Shown here piece after piece: positions 17,418 through 25,930 of a stretch of 64,000 nucleotides of DNA. The notes under the pieces were generated by a model. It ran no database searches. It was not told the DNA's origin and saw only the letters and a list, made by a program, of their open reading frames with translations. The position numbers were made by a program, and so were the translations under genes. The stretch is from the NCBI RefSeq assembly GCF_024281235.1, contig NZ_JAHWXY010000001.1:1302001-1366000 (forward strand), given 5' to 3'. Positions within the stretch are counted from its first letter, which is position 1. The number at the start of each line of letters is the position of its first letter. The stretch comes from Shinella daejeonensis. GTDB lineage: Bacteria > Pseudomonadota > Alphaproteobacteria > Rhizobiales > Rhizobiaceae.

Positions 17418-17449
17418 GTTTCGATCCACGCCTCCGCGAGGGAGGCGAC
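17418..17449 (-). CRISPR. Solitary I-C repeat in the cas3-cas5c gap
   Basis: A 32-bp copy of the I-C repeat, 30 of 32 bases identical to the array consensus. Both changes are in the hairpin loop (CACAC becomes CTCGC on the minus strand), so the GCCTCC/GGAGGC stem and the GAAAC end are intact. There is no second repeat, so it is not an array. The 35 bases after it on the minus strand (17383-17417) would be a spacer-like guide and end exactly on the GGGAG ribosome site of cas5c. Same strand as the cas genes and the main array. Confidence 0.9.
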
Positions 17450-17564
17450 CGATCCTCGCTGAAAGGCAATCTTTCTGCGTTAAATCCCCACGTCATCATG
17501 AGCAGGGTGGACGGTGAGCGGGCCCTGGAAATCAATATAGTCGTCAATGATCTTTCCCAACAAT

Positions 17565-17595
17565 TTTATACCGCCCCACGCTGGCACCTTCACAA
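17565..17595 (-). promoter_or_regulatory. Candidate promoter of the cas5c-cas2 operon
   Basis: Minus-strand TATAAA (17565-17570) with a -35-like TGTGAA/TTGTGA at 17589-17595, spacing 18-19. It lies in the 368-bp gap between cas3 and cas5c (17372-17739), upstream of the solitary repeat, so a transcript from it would carry that repeat in its 5' leader. Apart from this promoter and the solitary repeat I see no gene in the gap. Confidence 0.4.
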
Positions 17596-17739
17596 AAAGG
17601 CGCAGGACAAACCACCCCGCGATAAAACACAGCCCGATTCACTCGATGGAAGGCCCGGAAGAGGGAAAGCGCATGGCAGCTCCTACGTTGCCTATCAGGC
17701 AGGACAGGTAGAAATTTTGCACGTTCAGTAGATTTGAGT

Positions 17740-19980
17740 TCACAGGACATAACTTTCCGCACCGAGATAATCGGCATCCTCCCAAAGCAGTCCGACATCC
17801 GAATGATAAAGGCTGGCGGTTTGCAGAACCGCGAACTGGTCTCCCCTCCATTGCGGCGCGACAAACGCCACATGGCCATTCCTGATCAGCAGGTCCCGCG
17901 CCTTCGGCGGCACCTGCACCACCGAGGATTGCAGTTTCCGCGCCAGTAATCCAGACGGGACCTTCTCCACCGTCAGTTGATCAACAACTTCCTTCGCATC
18001 CTCGTCGAGCGCCACGATCACCGGCGCGAGCCCGCTTTCGATCATGCGGAAATCCTGCCCCACCGTGCGGTAGTCGAAATGACAGCCCGTGCGATTGCTG
18101 AGCGTGAAGCGATCGAGGATTTTCTTGCCGTCCATGCCCTCGCCCATGCGCCAGTAGACTTCGCCGAAATAGTCCTCGATGGCGGCAAGCGATGTCAGGT
18201 CGGCGTGCTTGCCGATGATCCGCCCCATATCGCCGATCAGCCCGCCGATTTCGGCGGGAGGCCGGTAATCCGGCGGTTTGAAGACGGTGACGATGCTGCT
18301 TTCACGCTCGCGCCTACCCTCCCTGTTCACTCTGCCGGCAGCCTGAACGATCTGATCCAGCCCCGCTTCCGCCCGCCAGGCGACCGGAAAATCGACATCG
18401 ACGCCGGCCTCGATCAGGCTTGTGGCGATCAGGCGGCAGGGTCGCCCGTCCTTCAGGCGATCCCGCACATCCGCCAGTATTCGCCGCCGGTGCGCCGCAT
18501 ATTGCCGTGTCGTCAGGTGGACAAGCCCTTCAAGCCCGGCCTCACCCGCCTCCCGGTAGAGGTCCAGCGCGTGACGGCGGCTGTTGACGATGACCAGCGC
18601 CTGATCGTGGCCGGCAAGCGCATCCAGCAATGCCGCATTGTTCATCTCGCCCGCATGGACGACGTGCGTGCGCGCCAGTTTCGCCGCCAGCCCCAGCGGA
18701 TCGGGGGCCAACTCCTGTCCCGCCAGCGGCAGGCCACCCGGCAGTTCCGGGCGTTTGCCGAGCGCCGGCTGCGTGGCGGTACACAGAACGATGGTGCAGC
18801 CATAGTTGCGCGCCAGTTCCTCCAGCGCCCGCATGATCGGCGTCAGCAAGGTTTTGGGCAGGGTCTGCGCCTCATCCAGAATGATGATGGAGCCGGCGAT
18901 ATTATGCAGTTTGCGCGCCCGCGATGGGCGGGCCGTGAACAGGCTTTCGAAAAGCTGTACGGTCGTCGTCACGACCACCGGCGCCGCCCAGTCCTCCATG
19001 GCCAGTTTCAGCTTGTCCTTGCGCTCGCGCCGCCTCGCGTCGAACTTTTCCTCCTCTATGGAAGAATGGTGTTCCAGAACATGATCGTCCCCCAGCACCG
19101 CACGGAAAATCGCCGCCGTCTGGTCGATGATGCTGGTGAAGGGGATCGCATAGATGATCCGGCGATGCCCGTGCCGGCGGGCATGGTCCAGCGCGAAGCC
19201 GAGGGAGGCCAGCGTCTTGCCGCCGCCGGTCGGCACCGTCAAGGTAAAGAGACCCGGCTCCCGCTCGGCACCGGCCCGTACATGGGCCAGCACATCGCGT
19301 CGCAACCGGTTCAATTCTCCATCCAGCCCGGAGAAGGTGGCCATATGGGCATCGAAGCGCGCGATGAAGTCATCGATCACGGTGGACAGTGCCGGCCAGT
19401 CGCGATCCGCCGTCTTCTCGCCGAGCGCCTCGTAAAACCGTTCCGTATCCGAAAAATCCGCGTCCACCAGCGCGGAGAAAAGCATGCGCCCCATGAAGGC
19501 CCACGCGAAGGCGTGACCGGCCCGATCGGCGGGAAAGCGCCGCACCATGTCGGGCACGAGAGCGGAAATCTCGGCCTTCAACTCGTCCTTCCAGGCTGCA
19601 TCGACGGCCTGCGGCCGCTTCATGCGGTGGTCGAAGGTTCCGGGCCCGTCCAGCCGGTCGGGCAGGCCCGCATGGTGCCCGAGAATGCAATAGGCGATGA
19701 GCTGGGCCATGGCGGCATCGCCCGGCTTCGCCAGATCGCACACGACCTGCGCCCCCGCCGTGGAGTGATCGACGGGCTCCGCCGCGCCCTCCAGACGCCG
19801 CTGAAAGGGCGGGTTGTATTTGCCGAGATCGTGAAAAAGCCCCGTCACGGCGGCGGCTCTCTCAAGGCCGAAGATCCCCGCCCTGTCGGCCGCCCGCCCC
19901 GCAACGGCGAACAGGTGCTCCTTGAGGGTTTGCCAGTCGGATTTATCCGGCGCTCGACCGGAATGTGCATAATACCCCAT
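17740..19980 (-). CDS. cas3: Cas3 helicase-nuclease (type I-C)
   Basis: 746 aa, from the ATG at 19980 with GGGGG 5 bases before it. N-terminal HD nuclease: AHSGRAPDKSDWQTLKEHL, HD at residues 50-51 (GLFHDLGKY), and VDHSTAG. Helicase: Walker A TVPTGGGKT at 248-256, DEAQ box at 369-372 (ILDEAQTLP), CTATQPA motif III, and QAAGRVNREG motif VI. Recruited by Cascade to nick, unwind and degrade target DNA. It lies downstream of the liv operon on the same strand with 87 bases between, and is separated from cas5c by an unusually long gap that holds a solitary repeat. Confidence 0.97.
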   Translation of the reverse strand: MGYYAHSGRAPDKSDWQTLKEHLFAVAGRAADRAGIFGLERAAAVTGLFHDLGKYNPPFQRRLEGAAEPVDHSTAGAQVVCDLAKPGDAAMAQLIAYCILGHHAGLPDRLDGPGTFDHRMKRPQAVDAAWKDELKAEISALVPDMVRRFPADRAGHAFAWAFMGRMLFSALVDADFSDTERFYEALGEKTADRDWPALSTVIDDFIARFDAHMATFSGLDGELNRLRRDVLAHVRAGAEREPGLFTLTVPTGGGKTLASLGFALDHARRHGHRRIIYAIPFTSIIDQTAAIFRAVLGDDHVLEHHSSIEEEKFDARRRERKDKLKLAMEDWAAPVVVTTTVQLFESLFTARPSRARKLHNIAGSIIILDEAQTLPKTLLTPIMRALEELARNYGCTIVLCTATQPALGKRPELPGGLPLAGQELAPDPLGLAAKLARTHVVHAGEMNNAALLDALAGHDQALVIVNSRRHALDLYREAGEAGLEGLVHLTTRQYAAHRRRILADVRDRLKDGRPCRLIATSLIEAGVDVDFPVAWRAEAGLDQIVQAAGRVNREGRRERESSIVTVFKPPDYRPPAEIGGLIGDMGRIIGKHADLTSLAAIEDYFGEVYWRMGEGMDGKKILDRFTLSNRTGCHFDYRTVGQDFRMIESGLAPVIVALDEDAKEVVDQLTVEKVPSGLLARKLQSSVVQVPPKARDLLIRNGHVAFVAPQWRGDQFAVLQTASLYHSDVGLLWEDADYLGAESYVL

Positions 19981-20067
19981 TGATTCCCCCCATGCGTGCA
20001 GGATGCACGATAGGAAGCAGCCCGGCAACGGCATCAGAAGGCGGCAGATCCTCGGGTCATGCCTTTT

Positions 20068-20955
20068 TCAAAGCTTGACGATATTCTTTCGGGCAAGCAG
20101 GCCTTGCGGGGCAAAGAGCAGGACTGCGATAACCAGCAGGATGGCAAAGGCATCGCGATAGCTGAGCAGGCTTTCCGGCAGATAGGCTTGCAGGAACACT
20201 TCGATGAAGCCGAGAAGGAAGCCGCCCGCCACCGCTCCCGACAGACTGCCGAGACCGCCGATGATTGCGGCGATGAAGGCCTTCAGCACCGGCAGAAAAC
20301 CCATGAGCGGATCGACGCTGCCGCGCTGGGCGACCCAGAGGATACCGGCGACGCCGGCAAGCAGCCCCGAGATCGCGAAGGCCGTTGCGACGACGGCGTT
20401 GGCGCGGATGCCCATCAGGCGCACGATTGCGAAATCTTCCGAGGCCGCGCGCATGGCGCGGCCGAGAACGGTGGTGCGAAGGAAAAGATTGAGGCCGACC
20501 AGCATGATGACCGTGACGAGAATGGAAATCGCCTGGATGACGCCGATATGCAGGCTGCCGATCTCGATCGTGCCGGAAAGGCTCATCGGCATGGGCACGG
20601 GCTGGGGCCGCGCCGAAATGAAATTCTGGAAGAGCACGCGCAGGATGGCGCTGACCGCAAAGCTGGTCAGCAGCAGCGTCGTGCCGCTCGCCCCGCGCAC
20701 GGGCCGGAAGGCCGTCCGTTCCATCAGCAGCACCAGCACGATCCCGGCTGCCAGCGCGACAACGACGGCAAGCCCGAAGGGGAGGCCGAAGAGGAGTGCG
20801 AAGCAGAGGCCGTAACCGGCTGCCGTCATCAGTTCTCCATGGGCAAAATTGATAAGCCCCATGATCGAGAAGACGACGGCAAGGCCGAGCGCCAGCAGTG
20901 CATAGGTGCCGCCGAGGCTGAGCGCATTGACCAGCTGTTGCAGGAACATGTCCAT
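20068..20955 (-). CDS. livH: Branched-chain amino-acid-type ABC permease LivH
   Basis: 295 aa hydrophobic permease, one half of the membrane channel. LivH signatures: LQQLVNALSLGGTYALLALGLAVVFSIMGLINFAHGEL and, near the C-terminus, GLGSLSGAVAGGFLLGFIE. Eight or so membrane spans. Last gene of the four-gene minus-strand operon, 21 bases after the LivF gene. Substrate could be a branched-chain amino acid, an amide or urea-like compound; these permeases do not reveal it. Confidence 0.92.
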   Translation of the reverse strand: MDMFLQQLVNALSLGGTYALLALGLAVVFSIMGLINFAHGELMTAAGYGLCFALLFGLPFGLAVVVALAAGIVLVLLMERTAFRPVRGASGTTLLLTSFAVSAILRVLFQNFISARPQPVPMPMSLSGTIEIGSLHIGVIQAISILVTVIMLVGLNLFLRTTVLGRAMRAASEDFAIVRLMGIRANAVVATAFAISGLLAGVAGILWVAQRGSVDPLMGFLPVLKAFIAAIIGGLGSLSGAVAGGFLLGFIEVFLQAYLPESLLSYRDAFAILLVIAVLLFAPQGLLARKNIVKL

Positions 20956-20976
20956 GAATGGTCTCCTTCTTGCCGG

Positions 20977-21714
20977 TCACATGCCGAGATAGGCATCCTG
21001 GATTTCGGTGGAATTGCGCAACTCGGCAGCCGTGCCGGACAGGACGATGCGGCCGTTCGCCATGACATAGCCGGCGTCGGCGATCTCCAGCGACAGGGCG
21101 ACGTTCTGCTCGACCAGCAGGATCGTCAGGCCGCGCTCACGCAGGCCCGCAATGAGTTCGAAGATCTGGTCGACGATCTGGGGTGCGAGGCCGAGCGACG
21201 GCTCGTCGAGCAGGAGAAGTTCGGGCGAGGACATCATCGAGCGGGCGATGGCCAGCATCTGCTGCTCGCCGCCGGAAAGCGAACCCGCCTTCTGGCGCAG
21301 CCGCTCCTTGAGGATCGGAAAGCGCGAGAGCATGTCCTCGCGCACCGTAGCGATCTCTCCCCGGCCCTTATGCATGGCTCCACCGAGGAGAAGATGCTCG
21401 TCGACGGTGAGCGTGGGGAAAATACGGCGGCCTTCCGGCGTCAGCGTCATGCCCATGCGCACGATCATTTCGGGCGGCAACGCCGAAATGTCCCTGCCCG
21501 CGAAGGTCACCCGGCCCGCCCTTTTGGCGACAAGGCCGACCAGTGCATTGAGCGTCGAACTCTTGCCCGCGCCATTCGCGCCGAGCAGGGTGACGATCTC
21601 GCCGCGCCGCACCTGGAAATCGACGCCCTTCAGCGCCTCGACGGGTCCGTAGGCGACCTTGAGGCCACCGACCTCGAGCAAGGGGGTCCGGTCGTGGTTG
21701 TCGTCATGCGTCAT
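20977..21714 (-). CDS. livF: Branched-chain-type ABC ATPase LivF
   Basis: 245 aa from the ATG at 21714. Walker A LLGANGAGKSST, Q-loop region, LSGGEQQMLAIARSMM signature, LLLLDEPSLGLAP Walker B, and the LivF-type C-terminal GTAAELRNSTEIQDAYLGM. Partner ATPase to the LivG domain of the fusion protein two genes upstream. The upstream open frame to 21807 overlaps the substrate-binding gene and is not needed. Confidence 0.92.
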   Translation of the reverse strand: MTHDDNHDRTPLLEVGGLKVAYGPVEALKGVDFQVRRGEIVTLLGANGAGKSSTLNALVGLVAKRAGRVTFAGRDISALPPEMIVRMGMTLTPEGRRIFPTLTVDEHLLLGGAMHKGRGEIATVREDMLSRFPILKERLRQKAGSLSGGEQQMLAIARSMMSSPELLLLDEPSLGLAPQIVDQIFELIAGLRERGLTILLVEQNVALSLEIADAGYVMANGRIVLSGTAAELRNSTEIQDAYLGM

Positions 21715-21803
21715 CAGTTCAATCCCCGCCGCGGCGCCCCGGCCGCGGCCACACAGCATGAAGGAACGCCCTGCGACACGCGCCGGAGAGCGTTCCTTGC
21801 AGA

Positions 21804-22958
21804 TCACGGCGCCGGCACATCCTCGGCCGCCGGGGCGCCCTGGCTGACCAGCGCGCGGTCGCCGCCCTCGATGCGCACCAGCGAGACGGAGCGCAGCGGC
21901 ATGCCCTGGGTGCCCGCATAGCTGATCTTGCCGGTAACGCCTTCGACGTTTTCCAGCGAGGCGATGGCATCGCGGATCGCCGTCGGCTCGACGCTGTCGG
22001 CCTTGGTGACGGCCGCCTCGATCACTTTGCCGAGATCATAGCCGTTGGCGATGTAGACGGTATCGGGATCCTCGCCGAATTTCGCCTTATACGTCTCGTT
22101 GAACGCGGCGAGCGGGCTGCCTTCGACGGCAAAGCCTGCCGTGGTAAAGACCACGCCGTCGACGACGGGGCCGAGACCGAAGGTGGTCGGAGAATCGATG
22201 CCGTCGCTGCCGAGGATCGGCGTCTCCACGCCGGCGCCGCGCAACTGGCGGACGAAGGCCGGGAAATCGGGCTCGTAGGCGGCCGTCATGATGACGTCGG
22301 GCGCCGGGTTCAGCGCCTTGATCTTGGTGACTTCGGCGCTGAAATCCTGCTGGCCCATGCTGTAGGTGCCCTCGCCGAGGACCTCGCCGCCCTTGCCCTT
22401 GAAACTGGCAACGAAATATTCCGGCAGCTTCAGGGTATAGGCCGTGTCCGGCGACTTCAGCACATAGGCCGTCTTGAAACCCTTCTCCTGGGCATAGTTC
22501 GCCAGAACGGCTGCCTGCACGTTATCCGCCGGGTAGTTGCCGAACATGTAGTCGCCGACGGCAAGCGGCATGGTCGGCGTCGTGGCGCAGAAGGAGAAGG
22601 TCGGGATCTGGGCGGCCTGCGTGATCTGGCCGGCGGCGATCGACGGGTCGGCGTCGCAGGGCGTGATCATGATCTTGACGCCCTCGTCAACCAGTTCCTG
22701 CGCGACGAGCGCGGTCTGGGCGGCATCCGACCGGGTATCCTTGGCGATCAGCCTGATCGGGAATTTTCCGGCAATGCCGCCGGCCGCGTTGATTTCATCG
22801 ACCGCCATCTGGAAGCCCCTCAGCGAGGGCTGGTCGTAGGGCGCAAGCCCGCCGGTCTGCGCGGTCGCAAGCCCGACCACAACGTCTTCGGCAAGCGCGG
22901 GAAACGAAAGTGCGCCAACCGCGGTGGACAGGAAAAGAACCTTCAGTGTCGTTTTCAT
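21804..22958 (-). CDS. Periplasmic substrate-binding protein, Leu/Ile/Val-type
   Basis: 384 aa with a clear signal peptide (MKTTLKVLFLSTAVGALSFPALA-ED). The mature protein has the type I periplasmic fold used by LivJ-like receptors: VVVGLATAQTGGLAPYDQPSLRGFQMAVDEINAAGG at its start, and DTRSDAAQTALVAQELVDEGV. The start at 22958 gives the signal. Order in the operon: fused LivM-LivG, binding protein, LivF, LivH. An 89-base gap separates it from livF and may allow separate mRNA levels. Ligand unknown; the neighbouring enzymes point to an amide or glutamyl compound. Confidence 0.9.
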   Translation of the reverse strand: MKTTLKVLFLSTAVGALSFPALAEDVVVGLATAQTGGLAPYDQPSLRGFQMAVDEINAAGGIAGKFPIRLIAKDTRSDAAQTALVAQELVDEGVKIMITPCDADPSIAAGQITQAAQIPTFSFCATTPTMPLAVGDYMFGNYPADNVQAAVLANYAQEKGFKTAYVLKSPDTAYTLKLPEYFVASFKGKGGEVLGEGTYSMGQQDFSAEVTKIKALNPAPDVIMTAAYEPDFPAFVRQLRGAGVETPILGSDGIDSPTTFGLGPVVDGVVFTTAGFAVEGSPLAAFNETYKAKFGEDPDTVYIANGYDLGKVIEAAVTKADSVEPTAIRDAIASLENVEGVTGKISYAGTQGMPLRSVSLVRIEGGDRALVSQGAPAAEDVPAP

Positions 22959-22977
22959 TCTTGTACTCCTCTGGTGG

Positions 22978-24852
22978 TTATGCGGGCTTGCCGGCGGCAT
23001 GCGGATCGAAATCCGGCGCGGCGGCAGCGATAGCCGGCGACCTGCGCGACAGGGGTGAGCGGCGCCGGCCGATATAGGCTTCGATCACGGCCGGGTTCGC
23101 CTGGATGTCGGCGGGTGTGCCGATGGCGATCTGCTGGCCCTTGTTCAGCACCACGACGATATCGCAAAGCCGCATGATGAGCTTCAGGTCGTGCTCCACC
23201 ACCAGCAGCCCGAGACGATGCTTCCGGCGGATGCGGTCGAGCACGGCCATCAGTTCCTGCGTTTCGGTCGGGTTCATACCGGCCGCCGGCTCGTCAAGCA
23301 GCAGGTAACGCGGCTTGAGCGCCAGCGCGCGGGCGATCTCGAGACGCCGCTGTGCGCCATAGGAGAGCGTGCCGGCAAGCTGGTCGGCCAGATCGGCCAG
23401 TCCAACCTCGATCAGCGCCTCGCGGGCCAGGTCCACCGGATCGCGATCCTTCGCGACCGCGCTTGCGGCGACCATGACGTTTTCCAGCACGGTGAGGTTC
23501 CTGAAGAGGCGGATATTCTGGAAGGTGCGGGCAAGCCCGGCAACCGGCACCCGGTGGACCGGAAGCGAGGCGACGTCCGTCCCGTCGATGGTCACCCGGC
23601 CCGTCGACGGCGGCACGACGCCCGAAACGCTGTTGATGAGGGTCGACTTGCCGGCGCCATTCGGACCGATCAGGCCGGTGACGAGGCCGGGACGAATATC
23701 GAAATCGGCATTCTCCAGTGCGACAAGACCGGAAAAGCGCTTTCCGACCTTCTCGACGCGCAACATGCCGGCCCCGGAAACCGGCGCTGCCGACGGCTGT
23801 GCCGCCGCGGGCCGCGCGCCGCCGGCGGCAAGCCGCTTCAGGAACGGGATCTGTTCATCGATCTCGCGCACGCCCAGAAGACCGTCCTGCAAGCGATACA
23901 TGACGAGCAGGATGGCAAGACCGATGCCGATGTCGGTAAGGCCGAAGACCGTCGGAAGCGAGAAGAGACCGAGATCGACCCCTCCTTCCAGCTTCCGCAG
24001 CAGTTCCACGATCACCATGATCGCCGCCGTGCCGACGACCGCCCCGGAGACGGTGGTGATGCCGCCGAGGATCAGCATGGCAAGCAGCATGAAGGTGAGG
24101 TTGAAGTAGAAATCCTTCGGCGAGAAGGCGCCGATGAAATGCGCGAAAAGCACGCCGGCCGCGCCGGACAGGACCGCTCCGAGCACCCAGGCGTAAAAGC
24201 GGTGGAGCCGCACATTGACGCCGACCGCCGTGGAGGCGATCTCATCCTCGCGCGAAGCACGCAGCTTCATGCCCGCCACGCTGTCGCGATAGATGCGGGC
24301 GACGGCGACGGCGAGGATCGCAAACGGCAAGGTGACCCAGAGGTTCGCCGCGCGCGGAATACCGAAGAAGGTCTGGCTGCCGCGCGTGAAATCGCTGGAT
24401 GCGACCAGCACGACATGCACGATGACGAGGAACCCCAGGGTGCAGATCGCGGCGGAGGAGCCGCCGAGCCTTGCCAGCGGCACGCCGATGGCCACCGCCA
24501 CCACCGCCACCACCACGAGCGCCACCAGCATCGCCGGAAGCAGCGACGCGCCCCACCCCATCAACCATTCCGGCAGATGTGGCAGGGCCGTCTTCTGCAC
24601 GATGGGATTGATGGTCAGAAGCCCGGAGGCATAGGCGCCGATCGCCATGAAGCCGACGTTGCCGAAGGAGATGATTCCGGAGTTGCCGCTGTAGACGCCG
24701 ATGCCGATGACGGCGATGACATTGATCAGGAACAGCGTCACCAGCCGCTCGCCCGCCCCCGGGAAAAGGCCGGCCGCGACAAGGGCCGCAGCCGCCAGAG
24801 GCAGTGCCGTCGCAATGATACCGACGACGGTCCCCCGCCTTATGCGCCCCAT
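22978..24852 (-). CDS. Fused LivM permease-LivG ATPase
   Basis: 624 aa, a single protein with an N-terminal LivM-type permease (about 1-335; GVYSGNSGIISFGNVGFMAIGAY) joined by a Pro/Ala-rich linker (AARPAAAQ region, about 340-365) to a LivG-type ATPase (Walker A GLIGPNGAGKST, LSYGAQRRLEIARAL, LLLDEPAAGMNP). These are usually separate genes, so permease and ATPase stoichiometry is fixed here. The start was placed at the second ATG (24852) because GGGAGA lies 7 bases before it; the first ATG in that codon run is too close. First gene of the operon, divergent from the RpiR gene. Confidence 0.9.
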   Translation of the reverse strand: MGRIRRGTVVGIIATALPLAAAALVAAGLFPGAGERLVTLFLINVIAVIGIGVYSGNSGIISFGNVGFMAIGAYASGLLTINPIVQKTALPHLPEWLMGWGASLLPAMLVALVVVAVVAVAIGVPLARLGGSSAAICTLGFLVIVHVVLVASSDFTRGSQTFFGIPRAANLWVTLPFAILAVAVARIYRDSVAGMKLRASREDEIASTAVGVNVRLHRFYAWVLGAVLSGAAGVLFAHFIGAFSPKDFYFNLTFMLLAMLILGGITTVSGAVVGTAAIMVIVELLRKLEGGVDLGLFSLPTVFGLTDIGIGLAILLVMYRLQDGLLGVREIDEQIPFLKRLAAGGARPAAAQPSAAPVSGAGMLRVEKVGKRFSGLVALENADFDIRPGLVTGLIGPNGAGKSTLINSVSGVVPPSTGRVTIDGTDVASLPVHRVPVAGLARTFQNIRLFRNLTVLENVMVAASAVAKDRDPVDLAREALIEVGLADLADQLAGTLSYGAQRRLEIARALALKPRYLLLDEPAAGMNPTETQELMAVLDRIRRKHRLGLLVVEHDLKLIMRLCDIVVVLNKGQQIAIGTPADIQANPAVIEAYIGRRRSPLSRRSPAIAAAAPDFDPHAAGKPA

Positions 24853-24932
24853 CAGCATTCTCCCGATTTGCGATCCGTTTTCCGGACCCGTTCCCGCAAC
24901 AAACGTTAATCGAGAAAACGCATATGTCAATC

Positions 24933-24972
24933 TTGTTTCATTTTTTATCGTCTGCTAGCAATAATGTAACAA
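24933..24972. promoter_or_regulatory. Candidate RpiR operator in the divergent promoter region
   Basis: Inverted repeat TTGTTTCATT (24933-24942) and AATGTAACAA (24963-24972), 9 of 10 positions complementary, 20 bases between. It lies in a strikingly AT-rich stretch between the divergent liv operon and the RpiR gene. RpiR regulators commonly bind such half-sites; binding here is inferred. Confidence 0.45.
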
Positions 24973-25019
24973 AATTAAAATTGCGCCACGACGCCGGTCA
25001 CGAGGGGGGAAGGCAGATA

Positions 25020-25901
25020 ATGGCCATTCGGGATCGCCTGACGGACGGGGAGGTCGCCTTCACGAGGGCGGAATTGAAGATCGTGCGCCAGCTCCTGTCG
25101 AATTATCCGGCCGCCGGCCTCAATACGGTGGCGCACCTTGCCACCGCCGCCGGCGTCAGCAACCCGACGGTCGTGCGTTTTGCAAACAAGCTCGGCTATG
25201 AAGGCTATCCGGAGTTCCAGGCTGCGCTGCTCGGTGAAGTCCAGGAGCGCATGAGTTCGCCACTCTCGATGCTCGACACGCGCAAGCCCTCTCTCGAGCA
25301 GGAGAACTTCTATCAATACTTCCTGCGCGCCAGCATCCATGCACTCGAATCCTCCATGCAGATGCTGCCGCCCGACGATTTCGAGGCAGCCATCGACGCC
25401 GCGGCGGACCTCGGCTTGCGCGTCCATTGTCTCGGCGGCCGCTTCAGCGGCTTTCTGGCCGGGCTTCTATGGGCGCATATGAAGCAGTTACGTGCCGAAA
25501 CCCGCTGGATTAACGGCGCACAGGCCGACCAGGTCGACCAGCTCGTCGATCTCGGCAAGCGCGACGTACTCTTCGTTTATGACTACCGGCGCTACCAGAT
25601 CGATACCATCCGCTTCGCCCGGCAGGCGGCACGACAGGGCGCCAGGATCGTGCTCTTCACCGATCGCTGGGTCTCGCCGATCGCCGAATTCGCCTCCGTC
25701 ACACTGATGGCGCCGGTCGATACGGTTTCCCCCTATGACACGATGGTGCCCGCCATTGCGCAGACGGAAGCGCTGATCGCCGGCCTTACGGCCCGCCTCG
25801 CCAGCCGGTCGCGCAGCCGCATCGAGCGCATGGAAGAGCTGCGCCGGAGCTATGGCATCACGGAAGACGCCTACCCCACGCCGGTCGACGGCACCGCGTG
25901 A
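25020..25901 (+). CDS. RpiR/MurR-family transcriptional regulator with SIS domain
   Basis: 293 aa. N-terminal RpiR helix-turn-helix: NTVAHLATAAGVSNPTVVRFANKLGYEGYPEFQ. A C-terminal SIS domain of the sugar-phosphate-sensing kind is present (VHCLGGRFSGFLAGLL, then VLFVYDYRR...). The start at 25020 is chosen because GGGGGGAAGG lies just upstream. Divergent from the liv operon, so it probably controls liv and the enzymes downstream of it. The ligand is unknown. Confidence 0.9.
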   Translation: MAIRDRLTDGEVAFTRAELKIVRQLLSNYPAAGLNTVAHLATAAGVSNPTVVRFANKLGYEGYPEFQAALLGEVQERMSSPLSMLDTRKPSLEQENFYQYFLRASIHALESSMQMLPPDDFEAAIDAAADLGLRVHCLGGRFSGFLAGLLWAHMKQLRAETRWINGAQADQVDQLVDLGKRDVLFVYDYRRYQIDTIRFARQAARQGARIVLFTDRWVSPIAEFASVTLMAPVDTVSPYDTMVPAIAQTEALIAGLTARLASRSRSRIERMEELRRSYGITEDAYPTPVDGTA

Positions 25902-25930
25902 ACCGATACCCGTTTTGAAGAGGACAGGAC

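Noticed and set aside
17534-17558. Gapped similarity of the lone repeat's guide to bases near the cas5 promoter
   Set aside because: Needs two internal gaps; Cascade pairing does not tolerate bulges of that size, so it is not counted as a target.
17977-19983. 668-codon plus-strand frame opposite cas3
   Set aside because: Antisense shadow of cas3, whose helicase and HD motifs are all intact on the minus strand.
20059-21921. 620-codon plus-strand frame opposite the liv genes
   Set aside because: Antisense shadow; the protein is Asp/Arg/His-rich without domains, and the minus strand has LivH and LivF.
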